From Bacteroidota bacterium (GTDB taxonomy: Bacteria > Bacteroidota > Bacteroidia > 2-12-FULL-35-15): 64,000 nucleotides of DNA. Each line of letters begins with the position of its first letter. Positions within the stretch are counted from its first letter, which is position 1. The notes below the pieces were generated by a model. The model was not told the origin of the DNA. It was given only the letters and a program-made list of their open reading frames with translations, and did no database searches. Location of the stretch: contig JADJHE010000016.1 in the NCBI GenBank assembly GCA_016707685.1, positions 1 to 64,000 of the forward strand, read 5' to 3'. This document shows, in pieces, positions 8,184 to 16,590 of this stretch. A program made the position numbers and the translations under genes.

Positions 8184-9047
8184 ATGAAAATTTTAAAAGT
8201 TCTATTTTACTTTTTGCTTGGAGGAGTTATTGGTTTTTCCATTAATTTCACATGGTCTTTACAGCAAAATCTAATAACATTTTCTTTGGCTTTTTTATTG
8301 TATTCAATCTCTGGATATTTTGCAAGTAAGAATGAAATAGGTTTATTTAGCCACAAAGTTTTTCTTTTATTTTGGTATATTATTTTACTAGTTTCATACG
8401 CTAGCATTGTTAATTATTCTTGGGACCTCCCAATACTAATATCTATTTGTATAATTTCTTTTGTATTATCGTATTACCTTCAAAAAATAAAAAATAGAAA
8501 ACCTAAATTAATATCTTTTTTTACTTATACTTTATTATTTGTGTTATTGATGTACCTTTTTGTTCCATGGTTTACTTATGAGAAAAAGACAAATATCGAA
8601 TTTACTAATCAGAAAATAGAATATAGACTTAAAAGTTTTAACAATTATGATTCTATTGTTTCAGATTCAACCTTAAAAGGTAAGGTTGTTTTATTTGACT
8701 TTTGGTACAAATCATGCGGAGTTTGTATACGACAGTATCCCAAAATGGAGGCAGTTTATAATCATTTCAAAAACAATAAAAATGTAGCTATCTATTTTGT
8801 TAACAATGGAATTGATAGTATTGAAACAATTAACGATTTTGTCAAAAACAAGAATATTCAAATTCCAGTTTTAATAGATAAAAAGAGTTCCTTGGTTAAA
8901 AAACTAAAGTTGGATGGATTTCCAGTATTTGTTTTAATTGATAAAAAAGGTATAATAAAAGAGATGCATATGGGATATTCAAGAGATGAAGCAACAGTTT
9001 TCGAAGAACAAACGATCAATAAAATAGATCAAATTTTAAATAATTAA
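8184..9047 (+). CDS. Polytopic membrane protein with TlpA-like thioredoxin domain
   Basis: A 287-residue protein. Residues ~1-130 contain four to five hydrophobic helices, and residues ~150-285 form a thioredoxin-like domain of the TlpA/ResA type, with FDFWYKSCGVCIRQYP (CGVC active site), VLIDKKS and a cis-Pro region GFPVFVLIDKKG. The topology places the CxxC domain outside the inner membrane, where it could oxidise, reduce or isomerise disulfides. It follows the eight-cysteine lipoprotein by 33 bp on the same strand and precedes a terminator, so the pair is probably one transcript. I infer a dedicated thiol-disulfide partner. Codon use is very AT-rich compared with flanking housekeeping genes, suggesting acquisition. 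Confidence 0.8.
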   Translation: MKILKVLFYFLLGGVIGFSINFTWSLQQNLITFSLAFLLYSISGYFASKNEIGLFSHKVFLLFWYIILLVSYASIVNYSWDLPILISICIISFVLSYYLQKIKNRKPKLISFFTYTLLFVLLMYLFVPWFTYEKKTNIEFTNQKIEYRLKSFNNYDSIVSDSTLKGKVVLFDFWYKSCGVCIRQYPKMEAVYNHFKNNKNVAIYFVNNGIDSIETINDFVKNKNIQIPVLIDKKSSLVKKLKLDGFPVFVLIDKKGIIKEMHMGYSRDEATVFEEQTINKIDQILNN

Positions 9048-9049
9048 TA

Positions 9050-9087
9050 AAAAAATCCCCTTTCAAAAATTGAAAGGGGATTTTTTA
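9050..9087. terminator. Bidirectional terminator between convergent genes
   Basis: AAAAAATCCCCTTTCAA, a 3-base loop, and TTGAAAGGGGATTTTTT form a near-perfect stem with T tracts on both strands, between the convergent thioredoxin-like and PD40 genes. Confidence 0.85.
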
Positions 9088-9101
9088 TTACAATTTTTTC
9101 T

Positions 9102-10694
9102 TTACTTATAACCTTCTGGTTTCAGTTTTATGTCTTTGCTGATTTCAAACTTGAATGAACTTTTATCTAGAATTGTTACCTTCTCCGTAATAGGCGTAAA
9201 TCCATTTGCTTCCACATTTATTTCATAATTTCCTGGAGCAAGTACCATTACATAACGTCCACTGTTTGGATTAGGCAAATAGTTTCCTACAATCTCTTGT
9301 GTCTTTGTATCTGTTACCGTAATAAATACATCTGTAAAATTTAATTTTTGTGTTGAATCAGCAGAAGCAACATTCCCATTCACCACCGAATATTGTGGCT
9401 CTACTTCATTGAAGGTAACACGGTAAATATCTAAATCACCCAAACCTCCATCGCGCAATGCCGAAATGTAACCAAATCGTCCGTTGCTGGATACACGGAA
9501 ATTAAAATTATCCTCAGGTGTATTCAAAGGATAACCCATATTTTTTGGATTAGAAAACTGGTTCGTTTCTACATTCAATTCTGCTTTAAAAATATCGTAT
9601 CCACCCATTGTGGTATGTCCGTTTGAACTAAAGTACAATACTTTTCCATCTGCAGACACATTCGGAAAATCTTCATCGAAAGGTGTATTGATTTCTTTTC
9701 CTAAATTTTGTGCAGGTCCCCAAGTTCCATTTGGTAATTTTTTACTGAAGTATAAATCGGTTCCACCTTGTCCGCCTTCACGTGTACTCGCAAAATAAAG
9801 CATACTTCCATCACTACTGATACACGCTGCAATCTCTTCTGCTTTCGATGAGTTAATGTTATCAGCTAACTTCTCTGCTGTTTTAAAACTTCTATTTTTA
9901 TCAGCCGATGTAATGTATATGTCACCTACTCCTTTTAAGTTGGTATAATACAACAACATGAATTCGCCAGTTGCCGACAAACCAATAACTTCTTGCTCAC
10001 CATCCTTTTTTGTTATTGGTGGTCCTATGTTTTTTGCTTTGACAAAATTACCATCTGTTACTTTTGCAATATAAATTGCTGAAGGATATGTTCCGTCCTC
10101 ATTTTGCTGAGTAGCACCTTCATCTTGTCTACGTGAATTAAAGATAATGAATGACTCATCACTTGGAACAAATGGAAAATAATCAGAATAAGGAGAGTTT
10201 ACATTTGCACCTAAATTTTCAAATTTTACATCAATAGGAAATTTCATCAGCTCTTTTGCATTGATACAAAATTGAATCTGACGATCAACATCTACTAAGT
10301 TCTCAGCATTTCCTCTTCCTGTTTGTTTAAAGGTATTGTACGCTTTTATTGCATCATCAAAACGGTATGCATAATGGTAAGCGCGACCTAATAAATACAT
10401 TGCATTCGGGTCGAACTTTGGCTTGCGTGTTAAAATTTCCAAGTAAGGAATTGCTTTCGACTTATTGATATTTGTATTCAAATAACAAATAGCAATGTTA
10501 TAATTGTATTTGTCATTCTTTGAATCATTCTCTAATAAATTCAAATAATCATCCAATGCAGCTTCGTAATTACCTTGAATAAATTTTGAATCAGCTTTAT
10601 AAGGATCAACTTTAGTATCTGCTTCTTGTGCAAACATAAATCCTGAACTTAAAGCTGTCAGAAAAAAAGTAAATAGTAGTTTTTGGTTTTTCAT
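9102..10694 (-). CDS. TPR/PD40 beta-propeller exported protein
   Basis: A 530-residue protein with a signal peptide ending GFMFAQ. Residues ~35-140 are TPR-like repeats (NYEAALDDYLNLL, AMYLLGRAYHYAYRFDDAIKAY). Residues ~170-430 contain PD40/WD40-like blades with repeated SxDGxxLYFxS and GGxDLY/DIY motifs (SSDGSMLYFAS, GGTDLYF, SADGKVLYFSSNG, GGYDIF, GLGDLDIYRV). Residues ~440-525 are a carboxypeptidase-regulatory-like beta domain. It lacks the OmpA domain found in the related protein at 44787-46737. Such proteins sit in the periplasm or at the outer membrane and often accompany T9SS or peptidoglycan-anchoring functions, but no porP/sprF neighbour is present here. Confidence 0.8.
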   Translation of the reverse strand: MKNQKLLFTFFLTALSSGFMFAQEADTKVDPYKADSKFIQGNYEAALDDYLNLLENDSKNDKYNYNIAICYLNTNINKSKAIPYLEILTRKPKFDPNAMYLLGRAYHYAYRFDDAIKAYNTFKQTGRGNAENLVDVDRQIQFCINAKELMKFPIDVKFENLGANVNSPYSDYFPFVPSDESFIIFNSRRQDEGATQQNEDGTYPSAIYIAKVTDGNFVKAKNIGPPITKKDGEQEVIGLSATGEFMLLYYTNLKGVGDIYITSADKNRSFKTAEKLADNINSSKAEEIAACISSDGSMLYFASTREGGQGGTDLYFSKKLPNGTWGPAQNLGKEINTPFDEDFPNVSADGKVLYFSSNGHTTMGGYDIFKAELNVETNQFSNPKNMGYPLNTPEDNFNFRVSSNGRFGYISALRDGGLGDLDIYRVTFNEVEPQYSVVNGNVASADSTQKLNFTDVFITVTDTKTQEIVGNYLPNPNSGRYVMVLAPGNYEINVEANGFTPITEKVTILDKSSFKFEISKDIKLKPEGYK

Positions 10695-10717
10695 CGCTGT
10701 TATTTTATTTTCTAACG

Positions 10718-10725
10718 CAAAGATA
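10718..10725 (-). promoter_or_regulatory. Candidate promoter of the PD40 gene
   Basis: On the minus strand TATCTTTG matches TAnnTTTG and lies 23 bp before the ATG at 10694. A perfect 10-bp palindrome TTCGGCCGAA (10743-10752) lies about where the -33 element would be, and could be an operator. Confidence 0.45.
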
Positions 10726-10782
10726 AAACAATTGGTCGATTCTTCGGCCGAAAATTAAACTTAAGTTATTCTCAAAAAATGA

Positions 10783-11154
10783 TTAAACACGAGCAATTAT
10801 AACCAGCACAAAGGCTACAATTGCAGGCAAGGCTTGCACAAAAAAGATTTTTTTACTGGCAGTCAACGCTCCATAAACACCCGCAACAATTACACAGCCT
10901 AAAAAAAACAATGCAACATTTGTTTGCCAGTGTAAATCTGAAATCAAAAACGACCAGATTAATCCAGCTGCTAAAAAGCCGTTGTACAAACCTTGATTGG
11001 CCGCTAATGTTTTAGTTGGTTTAAATAGTTCCTCTTTCAACGAGCCTTTAAATACTTTTTTGCCTTTGCTTTCCCATGCAAACATTTCTAGCCAAAGAAT
11101 ATAAATATGTTCAATGGCAACAATTGCAGTAAATACTTGTGCTAATAATTTCAT
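10783..11154 (-). CDS. DUF1304 membrane protein
   Basis: A 123-residue protein with four hydrophobic helices. The N-terminal motif AIEHIYILWLEMFAWE, then NQGLYNGFLAAGL and a central FFLGCVIVAGVYGA, are typical of DUF1304 proteins, small inner-membrane proteins of unknown function. I place the start at ATG 11154 (MKLLAQVF); an upstream in-frame Met at 11190 lies inside the folD terminator hairpin and is not credible. It lies between folD and the PD40 gene. Confidence 0.8.
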   Translation of the reverse strand: MKLLAQVFTAIVAIEHIYILWLEMFAWESKGKKVFKGSLKEELFKPTKTLAANQGLYNGFLAAGLIWSFLISDLHWQTNVALFFLGCVIVAGVYGALTASKKIFFVQALPAIVAFVLVIIARV

Positions 11155-11170
11155 GGTGTTTTTATAAATT

Positions 11171-11199
11171 AAAAGCCCTTGAAATTTCAAGGGCTTTTT
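11171..11199 (-). terminator. Terminator of folD
   Basis: The perfect palindrome AAAAGCCCTTGAAA / TTTCAAGGGCTTTT followed by T-rich sequence lies 6 bases beyond the folD stop (minus strand). Confidence 0.8.
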
Positions 11200-11204
11200 C
11201 GTTT

Positions 11205-12086
11205 TTAATAAATTTCTTTTTTGCAGGACTTTAATGTGTTCATCAATAAGGAGGCGATGGTCATTGGTCCTACACCACCCGGAACAGGTGTAATGTAGGA
11301 TGCTTTAGCAGCTACTTCATCAAATTTCACATCACCAAATAATTTAAAACCTGATTTTGTTTTGTCGGATGCCATGCGTGTAATTCCTACATCTATCACC
11401 ACTACTCCATCTTTCACCATATCGGCAGTAACAAACTCCGGCTTGCCCAATGCAACAATTAAGATATCTGCTTTTAAGGTATGTTCTTTTAAATTAGGGG
11501 TTCTGCTATGACAAAGTGTTACGGTGCAATTTCCAGGATATGCATTGCGAGCCATTAATATACTCATGGGTGAACCAACAATATGACTTCGTCCAATAAC
11601 CACACAATGTTTACCAGCCGTTTCAATTTTGTAACGTTCTAGTAATTGAACAATTCCAAAAGGTGTTGCAGGTAAATACGTTGGTAAATTCAAAGCCATA
11701 CGCCCAACACTTTGCGGATGAAAACCATCTACATCTTTTTTAGGATTGATTGCTTCTATTATTTTTTGATCGTTAATGTGTTTTGGTAAAGGCAATTGAA
11801 CAATATAACCATCAATATCGGCATCGTTGTTTAACCCTTCTACAATCATTAATAATTCGGCTTCCGTTGTATCTTCAGCCAAACGCACCAAGGTTGATTT
11901 AAAACCACAACTTTCGCATGCTTTAACTTTTGCAGCTACGTAGGTTTCACTTGCACCATCATTACCAACAAGTACAGCAGCTAAATGAGGGATTTTTCCT
12001 CCACTATTTTTTATAGCAGCAACTTCAAGAGCTATTTCCTCCTGAATTTGAATTGAAACTTTTTTTCCGTCAATTAATGCTGCCAT
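11205..12086 (-). CDS. folD: Bifunctional methylene-THF dehydrogenase/cyclohydrolase
   Basis: The 293-residue FolD interconverts 5,10-methylene-, methenyl- and 10-formyl-tetrahydrofolate with NADP, supplying one-carbon units for purines and fMet-tRNA. Family signatures are YVAAKVKACESCG with the catalytic Lys, QLPLPKHI, PKKDVDGFHPQSVGR, VVIGRSHIVGSPMSILM (Rossmann phosphate loop) and TPVPGGVGPMTIASLLMNT. Length is normal and the frame intact. ATG 12086 is the obvious start. It is on the same strand as ffh, 94 bp downstream of it, and ends at a strong terminator. Confidence 0.96.
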   Translation of the reverse strand: MAALIDGKKVSIQIQEEIALEVAAIKNSGGKIPHLAAVLVGNDGASETYVAAKVKACESCGFKSTLVRLAEDTTEAELLMIVEGLNNDADIDGYIVQLPLPKHINDQKIIEAINPKKDVDGFHPQSVGRMALNLPTYLPATPFGIVQLLERYKIETAGKHCVVIGRSHIVGSPMSILMARNAYPGNCTVTLCHSRTPNLKEHTLKADILIVALGKPEFVTADMVKDGVVVIDVGITRMASDKTKSGFKLFGDVKFDEVAAKASYITPVPGGVGPMTIASLLMNTLKSCKKEIY

Positions 12087-12180
12087 TTTACTTTTTTAAT
12101 TATTCAATTGGTTAGATTTTTTGCTTACTGTTTACTGTCTATTTTCCAAACTCTCCAATTCTACAACTCAATAATTGTTT

Positions 12181-13527
12181 TTACATTCTTCCCATTCCTG
12201 GCATATTCTTCATCTGGCCCATCATTTTAGCCATCTGCTTTTTATCGCCCATCATGCGCATCATTTTGCGTGTATCTTCAAACTGTTTTATTAATCTGTT
12301 TACTTCTTGAATAGTTGTTCCACTTCCTTTTGCAATACGCTCTCTTCTTTTTCCATTCAACAATTCAGGCGTTTCACGTTCAGCAGGTGTCATGGAATAA
12401 ATGATTGCTTCAATTCCTTTAAATGCATTATCATCAATGTCCACTCCTTTTAATGCTTTTCCAACACCTGGAATCATTCCAACTAAATCTTTGATGTTAC
12501 CCATCTTTTTGATTTGTTGCAATTGTGCTAAAAAGTCGTTGAAGCTAAATTGATTCTTCGCAATTTTCTTTTGAAGTTTTCTTGCTTCTTCAGCATCGTA
12601 TTGTTCTTGGGCACGTTCAACAAGTGTTACCACATCACCCATTCCCAAAATACGATCAGCCATACGGTTTGGATGGAACACATCAATTGCATCCATTTTT
12701 TCACCAGTACCAACAAATTTAATTGGCTTATTTACTATCGATTTGATTGACAATGCAGCACCACCACGTGTATCACCGTCTAATTTTGTTAATACAACAC
12801 CATCAAAATCCAAACGATCGTTGAATGCTTTTGCTGTATTAACAGCATCCTGACCAGTCATTGAATCGACAACAAACAAAATTTCATCTGGATTGACTGC
12901 TGCTTTTACCGCTGCAATCTCATTCATCATTTGTTCATCAACCGCTAAACGACCAGCAGTATCGATAATTACAACCGAGTTACCATTTTCTTTTGCATGC
13001 TTAATCCCTTTTTGAGCAATCGATACAGCATCTTTGTTTTCACGATCCGAAAATACATCTACTCCAATCTGTTCACCCAAAACATGCAATTGGTCAATCG
13101 CAGCTGGACGGTAAATATCACAAGCAATCAACAATGGCTTTTTGCCACGTTTTGTTTTTAAATGATTTGCTAATTTTCCAGAAAAAGTAGTTTTACCCGA
13201 ACCTTGCAAACCGCTCATTAAAATAATGGTTGGATTGCCACCCAACTTAATGTCTTCGGTTGAACCGCCCATTAAATTGGTCAATTCCTCTTGGGTAATT
13301 TTCACCATCAACTGCCCAGGAGAAATAGCTGTTAAAACGTTTTGTCCTAATGCTTTTTCTTTAACAGTATCCGTAAATTGCTTCGCAACTTTATAGTTAA
13401 CATCGGCATCCAACAAGGCTTTTCTAATTTCCTTAATTGTTTCCGAAACGTTTATTTCCGTAATTTTTCCTTGGCCTTTTAAAAGTTTAAAGGCGCGCTC
13501 GAGCTTATCACTTAAATTATCAAACAT
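12181..13527 (-). CDS. ffh: Signal recognition particle protein Ffh
   Basis: The 448-residue SRP54 GTPase binds 4.5S RNA and signal sequences and docks with FtsY, also encoded in this window (51879-52832). N domain residues ~1-90; the G domain has P-loop GLQGSGKTT (~108), DIYRPAAIDQL, DTAGRLAVDE, TKLDGDTRGGAAL and GTGEKMD; the C-terminal M domain is methionine-rich (MRMMGDKKQMAKMMGQMKNMPG). Length and frame are normal. A TAAATTTG promoter box lies about 40 bp before the start. Confidence 0.97.
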   Translation of the reverse strand: MFDNLSDKLERAFKLLKGQGKITEINVSETIKEIRKALLDADVNYKVAKQFTDTVKEKALGQNVLTAISPGQLMVKITQEELTNLMGGSTEDIKLGGNPTIILMSGLQGSGKTTFSGKLANHLKTKRGKKPLLIACDIYRPAAIDQLHVLGEQIGVDVFSDRENKDAVSIAQKGIKHAKENGNSVVIIDTAGRLAVDEQMMNEIAAVKAAVNPDEILFVVDSMTGQDAVNTAKAFNDRLDFDGVVLTKLDGDTRGGAALSIKSIVNKPIKFVGTGEKMDAIDVFHPNRMADRILGMGDVVTLVERAQEQYDAEEARKLQKKIAKNQFSFNDFLAQLQQIKKMGNIKDLVGMIPGVGKALKGVDIDDNAFKGIEAIIYSMTPAERETPELLNGKRRERIAKGSGTTIQEVNRLIKQFEDTRKMMRMMGDKKQMAKMMGQMKNMPGMGRM

Positions 13528-13566
13528 GGTATAAATTATTTTAATTCCCGATTGTTATCAGGGTTG

Positions 13567-13574
13567 CAAATTTA
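13567..13574 (-). promoter_or_regulatory. Candidate -7 box of ffh
   Basis: Minus-strand TAAATTTG matches TAnnTTTG and would give a leader of about 33 bases before ATG 13527. No clear -33 element. Confidence 0.4.
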
Positions 13575-13599
13575 GCAAAATTAAGGTGATAGAAATAGA

Positions 13600-13651
13600 A
13601 ATTCTGCTTCAAATTTTCAATGAATTTAAAATGAAAATTGAAAGCAGAATT
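13600..13651 (-). terminator. Long hairpin after the cysteine desulfurase gene
   Basis: AATTCTGCTTCAAATTTTCA (13600-13619) pairs with TGAAAATTGAAAGCAGAATT (13632-13651) with one offset base. It lies between the desulfurase stop and the ffh promoter. There is no strong T run, so it may be a transcript-end or processing hairpin. Confidence 0.5.
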
Positions 13652-13669
13652 GGATGAAAGAAATGGAAA

Positions 13670-14813
13670 TTAAGATTTCACCATTTCTTTAACGCCAAAT
13701 AGTTCTTTTAGCTTAGAAACAGTATAATCAACTTCTTCTTTGGTATTGTATTTCGAGAATGAAAAACGAACAGATGGACGAGTTACATCGGCACCTATGC
13801 CACGTAAAACATGTGAACCTTGGTTACTTCCACTTGTACAAGCGCTTCCACCCGATGCAGCAATGCCTGCTATGTCTAAATTAAACAACAACATTTCAGC
13901 ATTTTCGGTATGTGGAAAACGAACATTTAAAACGGTGTACAAACAATTGTCCTGGCAGGCACCATTGAACTCAACTTCAGGTATTGCTGCTTTCAATTGC
14001 TCAATCATGTAGTTTTTTACTCCTACAATGTGATTTTGGTGTTCCACCATATCACGATTAGCAATCTCTAATGCTTTTCCTAAACCAACAATACCATATA
14101 AATTTTCGGTACCACCACGCATGTTACGCTCTTGTGAACCACCATAAATAAATGGACTAATCGATACTTTATTGCTAATGTATAAAAAACCAACACCTTT
14201 TGGACCATGAAATTTATGTGCTGCACAAGTAACAAATGAACATTGGCCTTTGCAAATCCATGGTGTAATGCCCCATTGTTTGAACGGTGTCCGAATGAAA
14301 AACAGCGTTGTATTTTTCACAGATAGCACCTACTTCTTCCAATGGCAATAAATTTCCAATTTCATTATTTGCATGCATCAAGGAAACAAATGTGCGTTCA
14401 TTTTCACTTAGCAATTGATCAAGGTGTTTTAAGTCAACATGTCCTGCTGGCGTCAAGTTAACAAAACTCAATTTTATAATGCCTTCATGCTCCAATGCTT
14501 CCAGTGTATGCAATACAGCATGGTGCTCAATTTTAGTTGTAATGGCGTGTTTTATACCTAAATCATGGATGCTACAACGAATAGCTTGATTATCGGCTTC
14601 GGTACCACCAGAGGTGAAAAATATTTCGGCAGGTGAAACGTTTAAAAATTTAGCAACCGCCTTACGAGCACCTTCAATAGCTGCACGTGTTTTACGTCCG
14701 AATGAGTGAATTGATGATGGATTCCCAAAATGCTCGGTCATATACGGTAACATTGCATCTAATACCTCTTTATCTAAAGGTGTTGTAGCAGCATTGTCTA
14801 AGTAAACTTTCAT
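13670..14813 (-). CDS. Cysteine desulfurase, NifS/IscS type (frameshifted)
   Basis: PLP enzyme that takes sulfur from cysteine for Fe-S clusters and tRNA thiolation. The N-terminal part has YLDNAATTPLD, GNPSSIHSFGRK, FTSGGTEADN, and EIGN; the C-terminal part has the PLP lysine in CAAHKFHGPKGVGF, the GGSQERNMRGGTEN motif and the active-site Cys loop GGSACTSGS. The frame breaks at the TTT run 14249-14251 (one base too many on the minus-strand reading); without it the protein is 380 residues, normal for the family. Because key residues are intact on both sides, I read this as a sequencing error. No iscU or suf gene is adjacent. Confidence 0.9.
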
Positions 14814-14959
14814 ATGTAGATATTTATGTTTTTTTTATTGTCATATGGTATACGCCATGTATCTTCATTCGTGTTTTTGCGCTTGGGCACATGGCTATTT
14901 CATAGTTTCAAAAATTAAAAAATTATTATGGAGCTAAATTATTAATTATCTCCTATTTA

Positions 14960-16392
14960 CTAAGCAGTAATTTGTTGCATTTTTATCAATTCACGAATAT
15001 CTGCCATGATCTTTTTAGCTAAATTATCGGCTGTTGTTTCGCTTTCACTTTCTGAATAAATGCGAATAATTGGTTCTGTATTCGATTTACGTAAATGCAC
15101 CCATTCTTTATCAAACTCAATCTTAACACCATCAACGGTGTTTATTGGTTGCTTCTCATACTTTAGTTTAATATCTTCTAAAATACGATCCACATTGATT
15201 TCGGGAGTTAGCTCAATTTTATTTTTGAAATGTGGTAGTTCGGATACGTTGAACGAAGCATAGAACAGGTTTTGCCATATTTCGCTAAGTGCGAAAGGAA
15301 AATTGCAATTCCAACCAATGCATCTCTACCGTAATGCAATTCAGGCAAAATAACACCACCATTGCCTTCTCCACCTATAATTGCATTTGTCTCTTTCATC
15401 ATGTTCACTACATTCACTTCACCAACAGCAGATGCTTTGTATTCGCCACCGTGCTTTTCGGTTACATCGCGTAATGCACGTGTTGATGATAAATTAGAAA
15501 CCGTATTTCCTTTTTTGCCTGCCGCTTTTTCAGCAGGAGTGCGCTTATTCAATACGTATTCAGCAACCGCCACCAAGGTGTATTCTTCACCAAACATCTC
15601 ACCATCTTCGCATACCAATGCCAAACGATCCACATCCGGATCAACCACAATACCAACATGTGCCTTTTCTTTTACAACTGCTTTTGAAATATCTCTAAGG
15701 TTTTCTGGTAAGGGCTCTGGATTGTGCGGAAATTCACCTGTTGGGTCGCAATACAACTTCACTACATCCTCAACACCCAGTGCCTCCAATAATTGAGGTA
15801 AAACAATTCCACCTGTAGAATTCACACAATCAATCACTACCTTAAACTTAGCAGCTTTAATTGCAGGGACATCTACCAATGAAAGCGCTAAAATTTTATC
15901 AATGTGCTTTTTAAAATACGTATCGTCTTTTGTTATTTTACCCAATGAATTGACATCAGCAAAAACATAACTTTCATTCTCCGCAATCGCCAATACATCT
16001 GCTCCATCCTTTTCACTAATAAATTCTCCTTTTGCATTTAATAATTTAAGTGCATTCCATTGTTTTGGATTATGACTAGCCGTTAAAATAATTCCACCGT
16101 GTGCTTTTTCATCAGGAACAGCAATTTCAACTGTAGGAGTTGTTGATAATCCTATATCAACTATATCTACACCTAAACCTTGTAATGTCCCCAATACCAA
16201 ATTGTTAACCATTTCACCTGAAATGCGAGCATCTCTCCCAACAACAATTTTTATGCGCTCACTTTTTGAATTATTTTTAATCCATGTTGCATACGCTGAA
16301 GTAAATTTTACCACATCCAACGGACTTAATCCTTCGCCAGGTTTACCGCCAATTGTCCCCCTTATCCCCGAAATTGATTTAATTAGTGTCAT
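14960..16392 (-). CDS. glmM: Phosphoglucosamine mutase / phosphomannomutase family (frameshifted)
   Basis: Alpha-D-phosphohexomutase, most likely converting glucosamine-6-P to glucosamine-1-P for peptidoglycan and LPS. Motifs are GRDARISGEM, the phosphoserine loop TASHNP, the metal loop DPDVDRLAL, the sugar-binding loop GGEGNGGVI, and the C-terminal phosphate loop RKSNTEPIIRIY. The frame breaks in the T5 run at 15222-15226; adding one base joins TYPNYHISK to IELTPEINVDRIL and gives 477 residues. GlmM rather than ManB is chosen by resemblance to Bacteroidetes annotations; the substrate is not proven. A TATCTTTG box precedes it. Confidence 0.85.
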
Positions 16393-16432
16393 CTTTTTAT
16401 GGTTCTACGTTTGTTTTTTCCAATTAAGGCGA

Positions 16433-16440
16433 CAAAGATA
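16433..16440 (-). promoter_or_regulatory. Candidate -7 box of glmM
   Basis: Minus-strand TATCTTTG, identical to the box before the PD40 gene, about 40 bp before ATG 16392. Confidence 0.4.
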
Positions 16441-16534
16441 AGTTTTTGGGACATGGTATAAAAATTTAAGTTCTTAACATTATAAAGAGTTGCTTGTTAA
16501 AAAAGATTATGGTGCTAAATAGGTACTTTTTTAG

Positions 16535-16542
16535 TAATTTCG
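16535..16542 (+). promoter_or_regulatory. Candidate -7 box of the TPR-comA operon
   Basis: TAATTTCG differs from TAnnTTTG by one base and lies about 50 bp before ATG 16591. It is the only candidate in the 198-bp divergent intergenic region on this strand. Confidence 0.3.
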
Positions 16543-16590
16543 CATGAATATCAGAAAGCTGGTAAAATTAACAATCAAAAAGCAAGAGAG

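Noticed and set aside
9102..10694. T9SS component PorE
   Set aside because: It has TPR and PD40 repeats but no OmpA domain and no porP/sprF neighbour.
14249..14251. Split cysteine desulfurase as two separate genes
   Set aside because: Conserved residues continue across the break with one base removed; the second half has no proper start or ribosome site.
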